A stretch of DNA of 39,157 nt from Rhodococcus sp. (in: high G+C Gram-positive bacteria) (GTDB lineage Bacteria > Actinomycetota > Actinomycetes > Mycobacteriales > Mycobacteriaceae). The stretch lies in the NCBI GenBank assembly GCA_012514505.1, contig JAAZAD010000038.1:1-39157 (forward strand). Direction: 5' to 3'. This document shows, piece after piece, positions 30,564-38,461 of this stretch; the stretch's first letter is position 1; every line of letters begins with the position of its first letter. The notes beneath the pieces are model-generated. The model searched no databases. It was not told where the DNA came from and saw only the letters and a list, made by a program, of their open reading frames with translations. A program made the position numbers and the translations under genes.

Positions 30564-31121
30564 TCAGATCTGAGGGCCCTCCGTGCGCAGGTCGTCTACC
30601 TTCGTCATTGCTTCCCGCAGTTCCGTCAGCCACTGCTCGCTGTGCTTGCCTGCCAGGCGCACCGTCCATTTGAGAGCATCAGCCCGAGACCGGGCGACGC
30701 CGGCGTCCACGAGGGTGTCGAGGACCTTGCGTTCGGGCTGCCGCAGGCGCGTCATCACCGGAACCGACAGATGTGTGAACAGCGCCGAGCGGCCGGCCAA
30801 GGTGACGCCCCACGCAACTTTGCGTCCGTAACGTGCCTCGGCTTCGGCGGCGATGCGCATCCGGTCCGCTCGGGTTGTCTCTCGGAATCGGGAGATGCGC
30901 CCCTCGGCCGCCGCGTCGGAGTCGGACTCGGCCGGGTGCAGTTCGCCCATGACCACGATCTCCTCGCGGTCGACCTCGATCGACGGCGGTCCGGTGAACC
31001 AATCGTCCGGGAGTCGTCCGGCGAACCACTCGGATGCGTCGCCGGCATCGGGGGCTTCTGCCTGCTGCCAGCCTCCGGTCCTGCCGAACCGTCGGTCACC
31101 TGATGACTGTGTGTTCCTCAT
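30564..31121 (-). CDS. Conserved hypothetical protein with RHH-like C-terminal half
   Basis: A 185-residue protein. Residues 1-35 are polar and probably disordered; 45-60 (PSIEVDREEIVVMGEL) form a conserved start to the fold; the middle (RISRFRETTRADRMRIAAEA, EARYGRKVAWGVTL) is helical and basic. The C-terminal part, RLRQPERKVLDTLVDAGVAR followed by SRADALKWTVRLA, resembles the strand-helix-helix of ribbon-helix-helix proteins, so nucleic-acid binding is possible. I recall similar uncharacterised actinobacterial proteins but no named family. ATG 31121 has GGAGGA 6 bases upstream. It is divergent from the penicillin-binding lipoprotein gene, and the ABC-F promoter begins just after its stop. 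Confidence 0.75.
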   Translation of the reverse strand: MRNTQSSGDRRFGRTGGWQQAEAPDAGDASEWFAGRLPDDWFTGPPSIEVDREEIVVMGELHPAESDSDAAAEGRISRFRETTRADRMRIAAEAEARYGRKVAWGVTLAGRSALFTHLSVPVMTRLRQPERKVLDTLVDAGVARSRADALKWTVRLAGKHSEQWLTELREAMTKVDDLRTEGPQI

Positions 31122-31161
31122 GGCGTCCTCCAGACCGAGAATGAATCACTGATTACATGAT

Positions 31162-31174
31162 TACTCTCATTTTG
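31162..31174 (+). promoter_or_regulatory. Possible -10 giving a leaderless GTG start
   Basis: TACTCT (31162-31167) is followed by six bases and GTG 31174, which is in frame with the penicillin-binding protein. If this is the promoter, the message would be leaderless and the protein eight residues longer than annotated. No -35 is evident. Confidence 0.3.
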
Positions 31175-31197
31175 TGCTCGACGCCACTTTCTCAGGC

Positions 31198-32970
31198 ATG
31201 ATCGAGCAGGTGCGCAACCGAACCAGTCGCCGCCCAGCCCGGAACATGACCGCGATAGTCGCGATCTCCGCACTCACTCTGACCGCGTGCGGACTCTTCG
31301 GTCCCGACCAACCGGACACCGTCGCGCAGCGGTTCGTGGACGCGCTGAACAGCGACGACGTAGCAGCGGCCGCCGCATTGACCACCGACCCGGAAGCTGC
31401 GGCCGCCGCCATCACGGCGATGTACGAGGGCTTGAACAAAGACGGGACGTTCACCGTCGCCGGCACCGAGGATTCGACGTTCACCCTCGATGCGAGCTGG
31501 CCCTTCGCAGAAGGGCAGCAGTGGACGTACTCGACGCAGGGCACCGCGTCCGAGCACGGTGACGACTGGAAGATCGAGTGGAAGCCCGACGTGCTGGCGC
31601 CGGGGCTGACCGCAGACTCGACGTTGCGCTATACCCCGACGTCGGGGGAACCCGCACAGATACTGTCGGCGTCGGGAGCTCCGATCCTCGAACAGCAGGT
31701 CGTCACGCTCGTGAATATTGATCAGACGGCTGACTTGGGAGCGGTGGCCGGTTTGCTGTCTCCGATCGCCTCGACGATCACGGCACAATCCCTGAGCGAC
31801 CAGGTCGCGGCGGCCGGCGGGCAGCCTGTCACCGCCATCACCCTGCGCGCCGAAGACCTCGCGCCGATTCAGGCGCAACTCGAGCAGGCCCCAGGCGTGA
31901 CGCTGGCGCCGCAAACCAGGCTGCTCACCGTCGACAAGACGTTGTCGTCGCCGGTTCTGGGCGGGCTCACCGAGCTGTGGCAGGAGGAGCATGCGGCAGC
32001 CGCCGGGTGGGCCGTGCAATCCGTGGCCTCGGACGGCACCACCGAAACCCTCGCCGGAGAGCCCGGCAAGAATGCGCCGGACATCCAGACCACCATCGAG
32101 CTGCCGCGTCAGCTGGCCGCCGAGAACGCCCTGGCGAGCCTGCCGCAGGAGTCGGCGATCGTCGCGATCCGGCCCTCCACCGGTGCTCTCGTCGCGATCG
32201 CGCAGAACGACGCCGCCGACGCGTTGGGGCCGCTCGCGCTCACCGGTCTGTATCCACCCGGTTCGACCTTCAAGACCGTGACCACCTCGGCCGCGCTGCA
32301 GACGGGTGACGTAACTCCGGACACGGTGCTGCCATGTCCGGGTGTTGCGAACATCGAAGGCCGCACGATCCCGAACGACGACGAGTTCGACTTGGGTGAG
32401 GTTCCGCTGCACACCGCGTTCGCGCAGTCGTGCAACACGACGATGGGGCGTCTCGCGGTCAATCTGCCACCGCAGGGGCTACACGATGCCGCCTTGCAGT
32501 TCGGTCTGGGAATCGACTACGTGACCCCTGGGGTGACGACGGTGACCGGAAGCGTCCCGGTGGCCGAAACGCCTGCTGCCCGGGTGGAGGCGGCGATCGG
32601 GCAGGGAACGGTCACGGCATCCCCGTTCGGGATGGCGCTGGTGGCGGCGTCGATCGCGAACGGTTCCACGCCGGCGCCGATGCTGATCCAAGGTCAGCCG
32701 GGTACGCCGGACCAGACGGTGCCGCCGGTCCCCGCTTCGGTAACCGAACAGTTGCGGACGATGATGCGTGAGGTGGTCACCAGCGGCACGGCGACCCAGC
32801 TGCAAAACATTCCCGGACTCATCGGCAAAACTGGTACCGCCGAAACCGACGGGCGCCCTGCGCACGGCTGGTTCGTGGGGGTTCATAATGATCTGGCCTT
32901 CGCTGTCTTCGTGGCCGAAGGTGACAGTTCGGCACCGGCAGTGCAGGCTGCCGGGCGGTTCCTGGGGTGA
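31198..32970 (+). CDS. Penicillin-binding lipoprotein (class B transpeptidase)
   Basis: The 590-residue product resembles mycobacterial PBP-lipo (Rv2864c). A basic n-region and hydrophobic segment end in the lipobox LTAC, so the mature protein should be lipid-anchored outside the membrane. An NTF2-like MecA-N domain follows (about 35-150), then the dimerisation region and transpeptidase. All three active-site motifs are present: S356-TF-K359 in PPGSTFKTV, S411-C-N413 and K544-T-G in IGKTGTAE. It cross-links peptidoglycan at the septum or pole and is a beta-lactam target. ATG 31198 gives a normal lipoprotein signal; GTG 31174 is an alternative. A paralogue without these motifs starts 96 bases after it. 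Confidence 0.92.
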   Translation: MIEQVRNRTSRRPARNMTAIVAISALTLTACGLFGPDQPDTVAQRFVDALNSDDVAAAAALTTDPEAAAAAITAMYEGLNKDGTFTVAGTEDSTFTLDASWPFAEGQQWTYSTQGTASEHGDDWKIEWKPDVLAPGLTADSTLRYTPTSGEPAQILSASGAPILEQQVVTLVNIDQTADLGAVAGLLSPIASTITAQSLSDQVAAAGGQPVTAITLRAEDLAPIQAQLEQAPGVTLAPQTRLLTVDKTLSSPVLGGLTELWQEEHAAAAGWAVQSVASDGTTETLAGEPGKNAPDIQTTIELPRQLAAENALASLPQESAIVAIRPSTGALVAIAQNDAADALGPLALTGLYPPGSTFKTVTTSAALQTGDVTPDTVLPCPGVANIEGRTIPNDDEFDLGEVPLHTAFAQSCNTTMGRLAVNLPPQGLHDAALQFGLGIDYVTPGVTTVTGSVPVAETPAARVEAAIGQGTVTASPFGMALVAASIANGSTPAPMLIQGQPGTPDQTVPPVPASVTEQLRTMMREVVTSGTATQLQNIPGLIGKTGTAETDGRPAHGWFVGVHNDLAFAVFVAEGDSSAPAVQAAGRFLG

Positions 32971-33012
32971 ACTCACCGGTAGATTTCAGGCTGAAGGTAA
33001 GTTGTAGCTGAA

Positions 33013-33049
33013 CCGTAACGCCTTCGTAGGCAAAACGTACTTGTTACGG
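33013..33049 (+). promoter_or_regulatory. Inverted GTAAC boxes upstream of the PBP-like gene
   Basis: CCGTAAC (33013-33019) and GTTACGG (33043-33049) are exact complements with starts 30 bases apart. The core GTAACG is the same box found three times before the L,D-transpeptidase gene, so one regulator of wall genes, possibly MtrA, may act on both. Confidence 0.4.
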
Positions 33050-33066
33050 ATGTGACGGAAAGCAAG

Positions 33067-34761
33067 ATGGTGAGCATGGGGAATGGACGATCAGCGGTTT
33101 TCCGCAGACGCAATGTGATCGCCCTGGCTGCTGCTGTCGTGATCGCTCTGGTTGCGACGTTTTACGTGGTGTCCAATCGGCCGGAACCGACCGCCGAGTC
33201 CGTCGTGGACGATTTCATCGCAGCTCTCGGCGAAGGCGACGTGGCAGCGGCCGCGGAACTGACCACATACCCGAATGCTGCCGAGACGACGATCGGGCAG
33301 ATGTTCGAGGGTCTCGACCCGGAACGCGCCTCGTTCGACCTCACCCAGTTCGTGAAACTCAACGAAAACACCGGCTTCTTCACCATGGCCGCCAACTGGA
33401 ACTTCGGTAAAGGCAAAGACTGGGGCTACCAGGTTCAGGGTGGTGTCCGCGACCTGTCCATGGGATGGCGGATTCAGTGGGATCCCTCCGTCATGGCCCC
33501 CGACCTCGGCATCGGGAGCAAGGTTCGCTACGACCGCACCGACGCCGCACCGCCGCTGATCTTCGAGAACACCGGCTCCGTGCTCATGAACGAGCAGATC
33601 ATCAACGTCATCGTCCTCGACCCGGCGACCATGCCCGACCCCGTCGCCACCACCACCCGTCGACTCGCAGATGTGATCAAGCCGGTAGCCCCGCTGGTCA
33701 CGTCGGAATCGATGCTCGCCGAAATGGACAAGAAACCCGGTGAGCAGGTCGTGGCGGTGAAACTGCGGGACCAGGACTTCAACTACCTCGATCGCAACAA
33801 CGAATTCGCGATTCCCGGCATCATCGTGGACAAGCAGCCCACCCTCATCACCGCGGACCGTCGCATCACCTCGCCGCTGGAAGATTCGTTGAAGAACGTG
33901 TGGCAGGCGAACCGCGACGAAACAGCAGGCTGGGCCGTGCATATCGTGAAGCCGGACGGGACTCCGGTTCGTCAGGCCGGTTTCCAGGGCCCGCCCGGAC
34001 CGAACATCAACGCCACAATGGATTCGACCATTCAGCTCGCTGCAGAGGACGCAGTTGTCAGCGCCGGTACTCCATCCGCGATCGTTGCGATTCAGCCGTC
34101 GACGGGCGCTGTGTTGGCGGCTGCCCAGAACAATCAGGCGATCGAACAGGGTCCGGTCGCTTTCGAGCACCTGTACCCGGCGGGTAACACGTTGGATTTG
34201 GTGAGGAAGGCCGCTGGCCTGGAGAAGGGCGTCGACCCGAACTCGTTGTCCGCCGAGGAGATCGAGAAGACCGGACACCAGCTCGGCCTCGGCAGGAACT
34301 ACGACATTCTGGGCATGGACCAGGAGACGGCGGTGTTCACCGCGAGCGGCTCCGGCATGGATCAGGCGATGAACACCGAGGGCGCCTACCCAGCCGTCAC
34401 ACCCTTCGGCATGGCGATGCTGGCAGCCTCCATCTCACGCGGCAGCGCACCCGTACCGATGATCGTGCACGGTCAGCCGGCTACCACCGAGATCGAAGCG
34501 CCACCGCTGCCCCCGGAGATCAACGAACAGCTCCGCAACATGATGCGGGACAACGTCGCACGCGGCGGCGGCTCGTACTTGAGGGGGCACCCCGGCCTGA
34601 TGGGCATGACGGCCAAGGCCGGTGACGACCGCTGGTTCTTCGGCTCTCGCGGCGACTTCGCGTTCGCGGTGCTGGTCGCCGACGCCGACGGCAGCGATCG
34701 TGCCGTGAAGATGGCAGACCGCCTGTTGATCGAGATGGCCGAGCGCGCCAACCAGAAGTAA
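33067..34761 (+). CDS. Catalytically dead penicillin-binding protein paralogue
   Basis: The 564-residue protein has the architecture of the upstream PBP: MecA-N/NTF2-like domain (about 40-150; GEGDVAAAAELTTYPNAAET matches the partner), dimerisation region and transpeptidase fold. The active site is gone. The SxxK motif reads G-N374-T-L-D377, the SxN region is lost in a deletion of about 45 residues before HQLGLGRNYDILG, and KTG is K517-A-G. It is anchored by an N-terminal helix (IALAAAVVIALVATFYVV) instead of a lipobox. The frame is intact, so it is not a simple pseudogene. It may be a structural or regulatory partner of the active enzyme. ATG 33067 has GGAAAG upstream; GTG 33052 is an alternative. 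Confidence 0.88.
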   Translation: MVSMGNGRSAVFRRRNVIALAAAVVIALVATFYVVSNRPEPTAESVVDDFIAALGEGDVAAAAELTTYPNAAETTIGQMFEGLDPERASFDLTQFVKLNENTGFFTMAANWNFGKGKDWGYQVQGGVRDLSMGWRIQWDPSVMAPDLGIGSKVRYDRTDAAPPLIFENTGSVLMNEQIINVIVLDPATMPDPVATTTRRLADVIKPVAPLVTSESMLAEMDKKPGEQVVAVKLRDQDFNYLDRNNEFAIPGIIVDKQPTLITADRRITSPLEDSLKNVWQANRDETAGWAVHIVKPDGTPVRQAGFQGPPGPNINATMDSTIQLAAEDAVVSAGTPSAIVAIQPSTGAVLAAAQNNQAIEQGPVAFEHLYPAGNTLDLVRKAAGLEKGVDPNSLSAEEIEKTGHQLGLGRNYDILGMDQETAVFTASGSGMDQAMNTEGAYPAVTPFGMAMLAASISRGSAPVPMIVHGQPATTEIEAPPLPPEINEQLRNMMRDNVARGGGSYLRGHPGLMGMTAKAGDDRWFFGSRGDFAFAVLVADADGSDRAVKMADRLLIEMAERANQK

Positions 34762-34763
34762 TC

Positions 34764-34780
34764 GGCCGAACTGTACGGCC
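34764..34780. terminator. Short hairpin between convergent PBP-like and POT genes
   Basis: GGCCG (34764-34768) pairs with CGGCC (34776-34780) around a 7-base loop. It is short and lacks a T-run but lies in the 25-base space between two convergent stop codons, so it is a plausible weak terminator. Confidence 0.3.
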
Positions 34781-34786
34781 TGAGTG

Positions 34787-36259
34787 CTAGTGGACGCCCT
34801 TCATCATCTTCTTGATCCACGGTGAACAGATGGCGAGCAGGACACCCACGGCGATGGATCCGGCGCCGATCCACAGGTAGTAGGGCACTTCGTTGGTCTC
34901 GTCGTAATAGCCGGCCAGGGTGCCTGCCATCGCGGTTCCGAGGGCGATCGACAGGAAGAACAACGCGACCATCTGGGTGTGGAACACCTTGGGGGCGAGC
35001 TTGGTCGAAATGGACAGGCCGACCGGCGACAGGAACAGTTCGGCGAAGGTGAAGAGCAGCAGGATGCCCGCCAATCCGAGGAGTGGCGCGCTGTTCGGTC
35101 CGCCGCCCGCCATGGGGATGAAGGCAAGAAATGCCACGCCCATCAAGATGGTGCCCGCCGCGAACTTCAGCGGTGTGCCGGGCTGGCGCGGACCGAGCTT
35201 GGTCCATGCGGCCGCGAAGACCCCGGCGAACAGGATAATGAACACCGGGTTGATCGACTGCACCCAGGCGGCGGGGAACTCCCAGCCGAACAGGTTGCGG
35301 TCGAGGCGCTTGTCCGAATACATCGCGACCATCGTGAACTGCTGCTGGAACAGCGACCAGAACACCGCGCTGGCGATGAACAAAGGAATGAAAGAGATGA
35401 CGCGGCTGCGCTCGATCGACGTGATCTGCTTGCTGGCCAGAATGACCGCGAAGTAGATGACCGTCGCGACGATGGTCAGCGCCACCACGACGTCCGACAT
35501 GTTCGCGGCCGTGATCAGGCCCGTCACGGAAAGGACTGCCACGACGAGGACGGCGCCCGCGGCGATGCCGATGAACTTGGTGCGTTCGCTCTGGGGGAGC
35601 GGGTTCGGCACGGTGCTGCCGATACCGTGAAGCTGCTTGCGGCCGAGCGTGTACTGGATCAGTCCGAGTGCCATGCCGATGGCGGCGAGACCGAACCCGA
35701 AGTGGAATCCGATGCGGTCCTGCGCCCACCCGGTGAGCAGGGGTCCGAGCAGGCCGCCGATGTTGATACCCATGTAGAAGATCGAGAAGCCGGCGTCGCG
35801 TCGGTCGTCGTTCTCCGAGTACAGGTCGCCGACGAGGGAGGTGGCGTTCGCTTTCAGGCCGCCACTGCCGAAGGCCACCAGGGTGAGGCCGATTCCGACG
35901 CCCCAGAATCCGGGGAAGACGGCCAGCGAAATGTGGCCGAGCATGATGAGGATCGCGCTGTAGAACAGCGTGCGTTCGGAGCCGAGGACGCGGTCTGCGA
36001 TCCAGGCGCCCAGGATGGTCGACAGGTAGACCGTGCCGCCGTACGCGCCGACGATGCTGGTGGCGGACGATTCTGCGATGCCGAGACCGCCGTCGCTGAC
36101 CGAGTAGTACAGGTAGTAGATGAGGATGCCTTGCATCCCGTAGAAGGAGAATCTCTCCCACATCTCCACGCCGAACAGGTTGGCGAGGGGGAGCGGCTGG
36201 CCGAAGAAGCGGTGGTCCTCGCTCCTCGATTCCTGCGGTTGATCGACGGTCTCGCTCAT
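34787..36259 (-). CDS. POT family proton-dependent oligopeptide transporter
   Basis: A 490-residue major-facilitator protein of the POT/PTR2 family, which imports di- and tripeptides with protons. MWERFSFYGMQGILIYYLYY contains the ExxERFxYY-type proton-coupling motif of helix 1, GSGGLKANATSLVGD is the first PTR2 signature, and FSIFYMGINIGGLLGPLLTG the second. About fourteen hydrophobic segments are present, as in bacterial POTs. The frame is open to 36409, but ATG 36259 matches the family start and the extra residues are Arg/Ser/Pro-rich. It converges on the dead PBP paralogue. Recycling of wall-derived peptides would fit the neighbourhood but is speculative. Confidence 0.93.
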   Translation of the reverse strand: MSETVDQPQESRSEDHRFFGQPLPLANLFGVEMWERFSFYGMQGILIYYLYYSVSDGGLGIAESSATSIVGAYGGTVYLSTILGAWIADRVLGSERTLFYSAILIMLGHISLAVFPGFWGVGIGLTLVAFGSGGLKANATSLVGDLYSENDDRRDAGFSIFYMGINIGGLLGPLLTGWAQDRIGFHFGFGLAAIGMALGLIQYTLGRKQLHGIGSTVPNPLPQSERTKFIGIAAGAVLVVAVLSVTGLITAANMSDVVVALTIVATVIYFAVILASKQITSIERSRVISFIPLFIASAVFWSLFQQQFTMVAMYSDKRLDRNLFGWEFPAAWVQSINPVFIILFAGVFAAAWTKLGPRQPGTPLKFAAGTILMGVAFLAFIPMAGGGPNSAPLLGLAGILLLFTFAELFLSPVGLSISTKLAPKVFHTQMVALFFLSIALGTAMAGTLAGYYDETNEVPYYLWIGAGSIAVGVLLAICSPWIKKMMKGVH

Positions 36260-36299
36260 GTTGAAGACTGTTCCAGTTGGGCGAGCAATTCGTGTCGGG

Positions 36300-36671
36300 T
36301 TAGGCCTGTCGTTTCCGAATCGCGGCTGAGATGCCACGCCACCCGAGCAGGAACACGGCCAGGACGGTACTCGCCACGATGATGAAGCTGAACGCGGTTC
36401 CCTGCCCACTGACCACGCGCAACAGCATCCCCACCGCGACGGTGGTGACCCACACGATCACGCCGGTCGGCAGCATCAGATATGGGTTGAACTTGTCCCG
36501 GTACAGCGCGAAGGTGGCAATCCACCCGAGTGCCAGGCCGGACAGGAACGGCCACGCCGTGGTGAGCAGGCCGACCAGTGCGTTGGATTCATCATGTGTG
36601 CTGCGTCCGATCGCGCAGAAAATGATCACGAGCACGATGTCGACCAGCAGGGCGATGGAGTACTTCTTCAC
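36300..36671 (-). CDS. DUF3054 family membrane protein
   Basis: The product has 123 residues with four transmembrane helices and the DUF3054 pattern: DIVLVIIFCAIGRSTHDESN at the start, TAWPFLSGLALGWIATF in helix 2, VIVWVTTVAVGMLLRVVSG in helix 3 and IIVASTVLAVFLLGWRGISA in helix 4. The function of the family is unknown. ATG 36671 is the first start in frame. It lies 30 bases after the last gene of the A/B array on the same strand and 40 bases before the POT gene, so it may be transcribed with either. Confidence 0.85.
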   Translation of the reverse strand: MKKYSIALLVDIVLVIIFCAIGRSTHDESNALVGLLTTAWPFLSGLALGWIATFALYRDKFNPYLMLPTGVIVWVTTVAVGMLLRVVSGQGTAFSFIIVASTVLAVFLLGWRGISAAIRKRQA

Positions 36672-36701
36672 AGAGATCGACTCTACGTGTGCGGGTCGGC
36701 C

Positions 36702-37061
36702 CTACCGAACGGGCGGGACGTACGCCGACCAGCTCGCCGCTTTGCGTGGGACGGGAAGAGGTGGCGGTGAGGGCAGCCGTTGGAACGCGACCTCGGTGCT
36801 GCCGTACGGGGTGCCCTTCTCGCCGATGTAGTAATAGCCGAACTGGTTGGCGATCGCGTTCATGTGGCCGACCGAAATGGTGAAGTCGCGCGGATCGACG
36901 AGGACGAGGGGTTGGCCGTTGAACTGGGCGGTGACGGTGTTCGCCTGATCGTGTTCGGAAGGTGCGCGTTCGGCTCGGCGCGAGACGTCCCAACGTCGAT
37001 ACAATCGCGGACCTGCGACGAATGCCAATGCGATGATGATCCCTACGGCTGCGCCGATCAT
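36702..37061 (-). CDS. B-type array protein 1
   Basis: A 119-residue protein, the most diverged B unit. One N-terminal helix (residues 2-17) is followed by RLYRRWDVSRRAER, which should face the cytoplasm. The domain reads FNGQPLVLVDPRDFTISVGH, then MNAIANQFGYYYIGEKG, and ends SPPPLPVPRKAASW. It shares with B2 and B3 the xQ/NxxGYxY(V/I)G core and the PPPLPVP tail. ATG 37061 overlaps the stop of A1 as ATGA. I know of no named family; the role is unknown, but the pairing with an A-type gene is repeated three times here. Confidence 0.7.
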   Translation of the reverse strand: MIGAAVGIIIALAFVAGPRLYRRWDVSRRAERAPSEHDQANTVTAQFNGQPLVLVDPRDFTISVGHMNAIANQFGYYYIGEKGTPYGSTEVAFQRLPSPPPLPVPRKAASWSAYVPPVR

Positions 37062-37459
37062 CGGGTCACCGGAGCTTGTGTCGGTGCAGGTGTGAACAAC
37101 TTGCGGAAGACGTACGTATGGTTGAAGTCGCGACTCGATGCGTACGAGCGAGCGAACACGTAGCCGTGACTGTAAGCGATCAGGGCTATGTTGTGCGGGG
37201 GCAGCCTGGTCATCAGGGCGTAGAACTCGACGACGTCCTCACCGTCGAATTGTTTTGCAAGCCAGCGTTCTTGGTTCGCATGTGAAGACATACGACGAGC
37301 CAGAATGACCGTCCAATTGCCGACGATGGCGGCTATGACGATGAAGACGAAGGCCAATACGAGCCAGGTGGGCGGGACGTTCTCCGTGCCCCGAGCAGCC
37401 AGTATCACGATGTTTGTCCCGGTATCATCAACGAACCGCGCCGACCCCGTGAGGTGCAC
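37058..37459 (-). CDS. A-type array protein 1
   Basis: The product has 133 residues as drawn: one transmembrane helix (VPPTWLVLAFVFIVIAAIVG), then a basic turn (ILARRMSSHANQERW) and the A domain: WLAKQFDGEDVVEFYALMTR, LPPHNIALIAYSHGYVFARS, and HTYVFRKLF at the end. The LxxIAYxHGYVF core is shared with A2 and A3. The start is GTG 37459, nine bases after the B2 stop, although GTG 37411 closer to the helix is also possible. Its stop overlaps B1. No enzymatic residues stand out; conserved His and aromatic residues could form a binding surface. Confidence 0.68.
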   Translation of the reverse strand: MHLTGSARFVDDTGTNIVILAARGTENVPPTWLVLAFVFIVIAAIVGNWTVILARRMSSHANQERWLAKQFDGEDVVEFYALMTRLPPHNIALIAYSHGYVFARSYASSRDFNHTYVFRKLFTPAPTQAPVTR

Positions 37460-37468
37460 TGACCTGTA

Positions 37469-37900
37469 TCACTTTCCGTAGCCCCATCGCTGCCGTAGTT
37501 GGGGGACTGGAAGCGGTGGGGGCGTGCTTGATCGGACGAACACATGCTCGATCTTGTATCGGGTCCACCTCGACGGGCGGTCGCCGACATAGTGGTAGCC
37601 GTAGTGGCCGGCAACCTGAACCAGCTGTGGCAACTCCACTGGTCCCCATGTACATGGTGTGAACACGATTGATTCCCCGCTGAACAGCATGGCTGCGGGA
37701 TGGGTAGCCACGTCGACGGGTGGTACCTCGGGTGGTCGTATTTTGTATTCCTCGATCAGCGGATCCGCTACTGATCGGATTCGCTTGACCGTGTAGTAGC
37801 CATAGAGGAGCAGGCCGAATATGACTGCGAACGGAAGGAACCAAATCAGGTTCCAGGTGATCGATCCGGGCTGAACTGAAGCCAGAATTTCAGTATTCAC
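37469..37900 (-). CDS. B-type array protein 2
   Basis: A 143-residue protein with a helix at about residues 15-37 (TWNLIWFLPFAVIFGLLLYG), a basic stretch, then the B domain: HPAAMLFSGESIVFTPCTWG, QVAGHYGYHYVGDRPSRW, IEHVFVRSSTPPPLPVP and the end WGYGK. The last 90 residues are about 60-70% identical by eye to B3, and the DNA at their 3' ends is also similar, so the duplication is fairly recent. GTG 37900 overlaps the A2 stop by 11 bases. Its function is not recognised. Confidence 0.72.
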   Translation of the reverse strand: MNTEILASVQPGSITWNLIWFLPFAVIFGLLLYGYYTVKRIRSVADPLIEEYKIRPPEVPPVDVATHPAAMLFSGESIVFTPCTWGPVELPQLVQVAGHYGYHYVGDRPSRWTRYKIEHVFVRSSTPPPLPVPQLRQRWGYGK

Positions 37901-38276
37901 GGTTACGCTCCGAATGGTTCATGTGCGAACGGCTTTCTATCGCAGGCCAGAAGACACGATTGAACCTATAGTGTCGGGTGATGGAATTGCGGAGCATGTA
38001 ACCGTATCCGAACACAAAGCCATGCTGGTAGGCGATTGCAGCGAGTTCGGCTGGCGTGAAGCGAGTTTCGTTTGCCCGTATGCTGACCGTGACTCGGCCG
38101 GCGAAGCGTTCGCCCAGCCATTGCGCCTGGTACGAAGCCGGCCGGAGTCGCCTGCGAAAATCACGCAGTTTGTCGAGAACCAACATTCCTATCATGATGA
38201 TGACGGTTGGAAAAATCAGCCACAGAACCCACGGCATCGGGTCGGATTCGGCTGCTTGGGCGAGAAGCTCATTCAT
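37890..38276 (-). CDS. A-type array protein 2
   Basis: The 128-residue product has one helix (PWVLWLIFPTVIIMIGMLVL), the basic turn DKLRDFRRRLRPASYQAQWL, and the A domain RFAGRVTVSIRANETRFTPA, ELAAIAYQHGFVFGYGY, RHYRFNRVFWPA. It is close to A3, sharing FRRR(L/I)RP, QAQWL, AN(E/D)TRFTP and IAYQHGFVF. ATG 38276 overlaps the stop of the small gene upstream as ATGA, and its own stop overlaps the B2 start, so the three are probably translated from one message. The function is unknown. Confidence 0.72.
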   Translation of the reverse strand: MNELLAQAAESDPMPWVLWLIFPTVIIMIGMLVLDKLRDFRRRLRPASYQAQWLGERFAGRVTVSIRANETRFTPAELAAIAYQHGFVFGYGYMLRNSITRHYRFNRVFWPAIESRSHMNHSERNREY

Positions 38277-38461
38277 AGTTCTTGCTCCTGGATACGAATC
38301 CCGAGGTCTGGGTGGCGGACTCTGCCTACGATCGCGGCGACAGCGAATGCAGTGATAATGACCAGATAGACCCCAAGGGGTTGTGTTTCTAATCTGTCTG
38401 CCGGAGGTGTGGCGGCGAAGGCCGACATGCTCTCGAAAATATCAAACGAATTGAGCGACAT
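38273..38461 (-). CDS. Small membrane protein within the A/B array
   Basis: A 62-residue protein with a polar N-terminus, one hydrophobic helix (PLGVYLVIITAFAVAAIVG) and a short basic/acidic tail (RVRHPDLGIRIQEQEL). ATG 38461 shares its A with the B3 stop (TAATG), and GGAAAG precedes it; the stop overlaps A2 as ATGA. The helix and following basic turn resemble the N-terminal part of A proteins, so it could be a truncated A unit that lost its domain, or an independent small partner. Overlaps at both ends support it as a real gene. Confidence 0.6.
   Translation of the reverse strand: MSLNSFDIFESMSAFAATPPADRLETQPLGVYLVIITAFAVAAIVGRVRHPDLGIRIQEQEL

Noticed and set aside
31192..32412. 406-residue frame antisense to the penicillin-binding lipoprotein
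   Set aside because: No recognisable domain and very Arg/Gly-rich; the plus strand carries all three PBP motifs.
33091..34278. 395-residue frame antisense to the dead PBP paralogue
   Set aside because: Shadow frame; the plus-strand protein aligns with its neighbour over its whole length.
34473..36161. 562-residue open frame on the minus strand overlapping the POT gene in another frame
   Set aside because: Arg/His/Pro-rich composition with no domain; it is a shifted frame of a clear POT transporter, open only because of high GC.
34979..36382. 467-residue open frame antisense to the POT gene
   Set aside because: Composition dominated by E, D, R and A with no motif; the opposite strand encodes a transporter with both PTR2 signatures.
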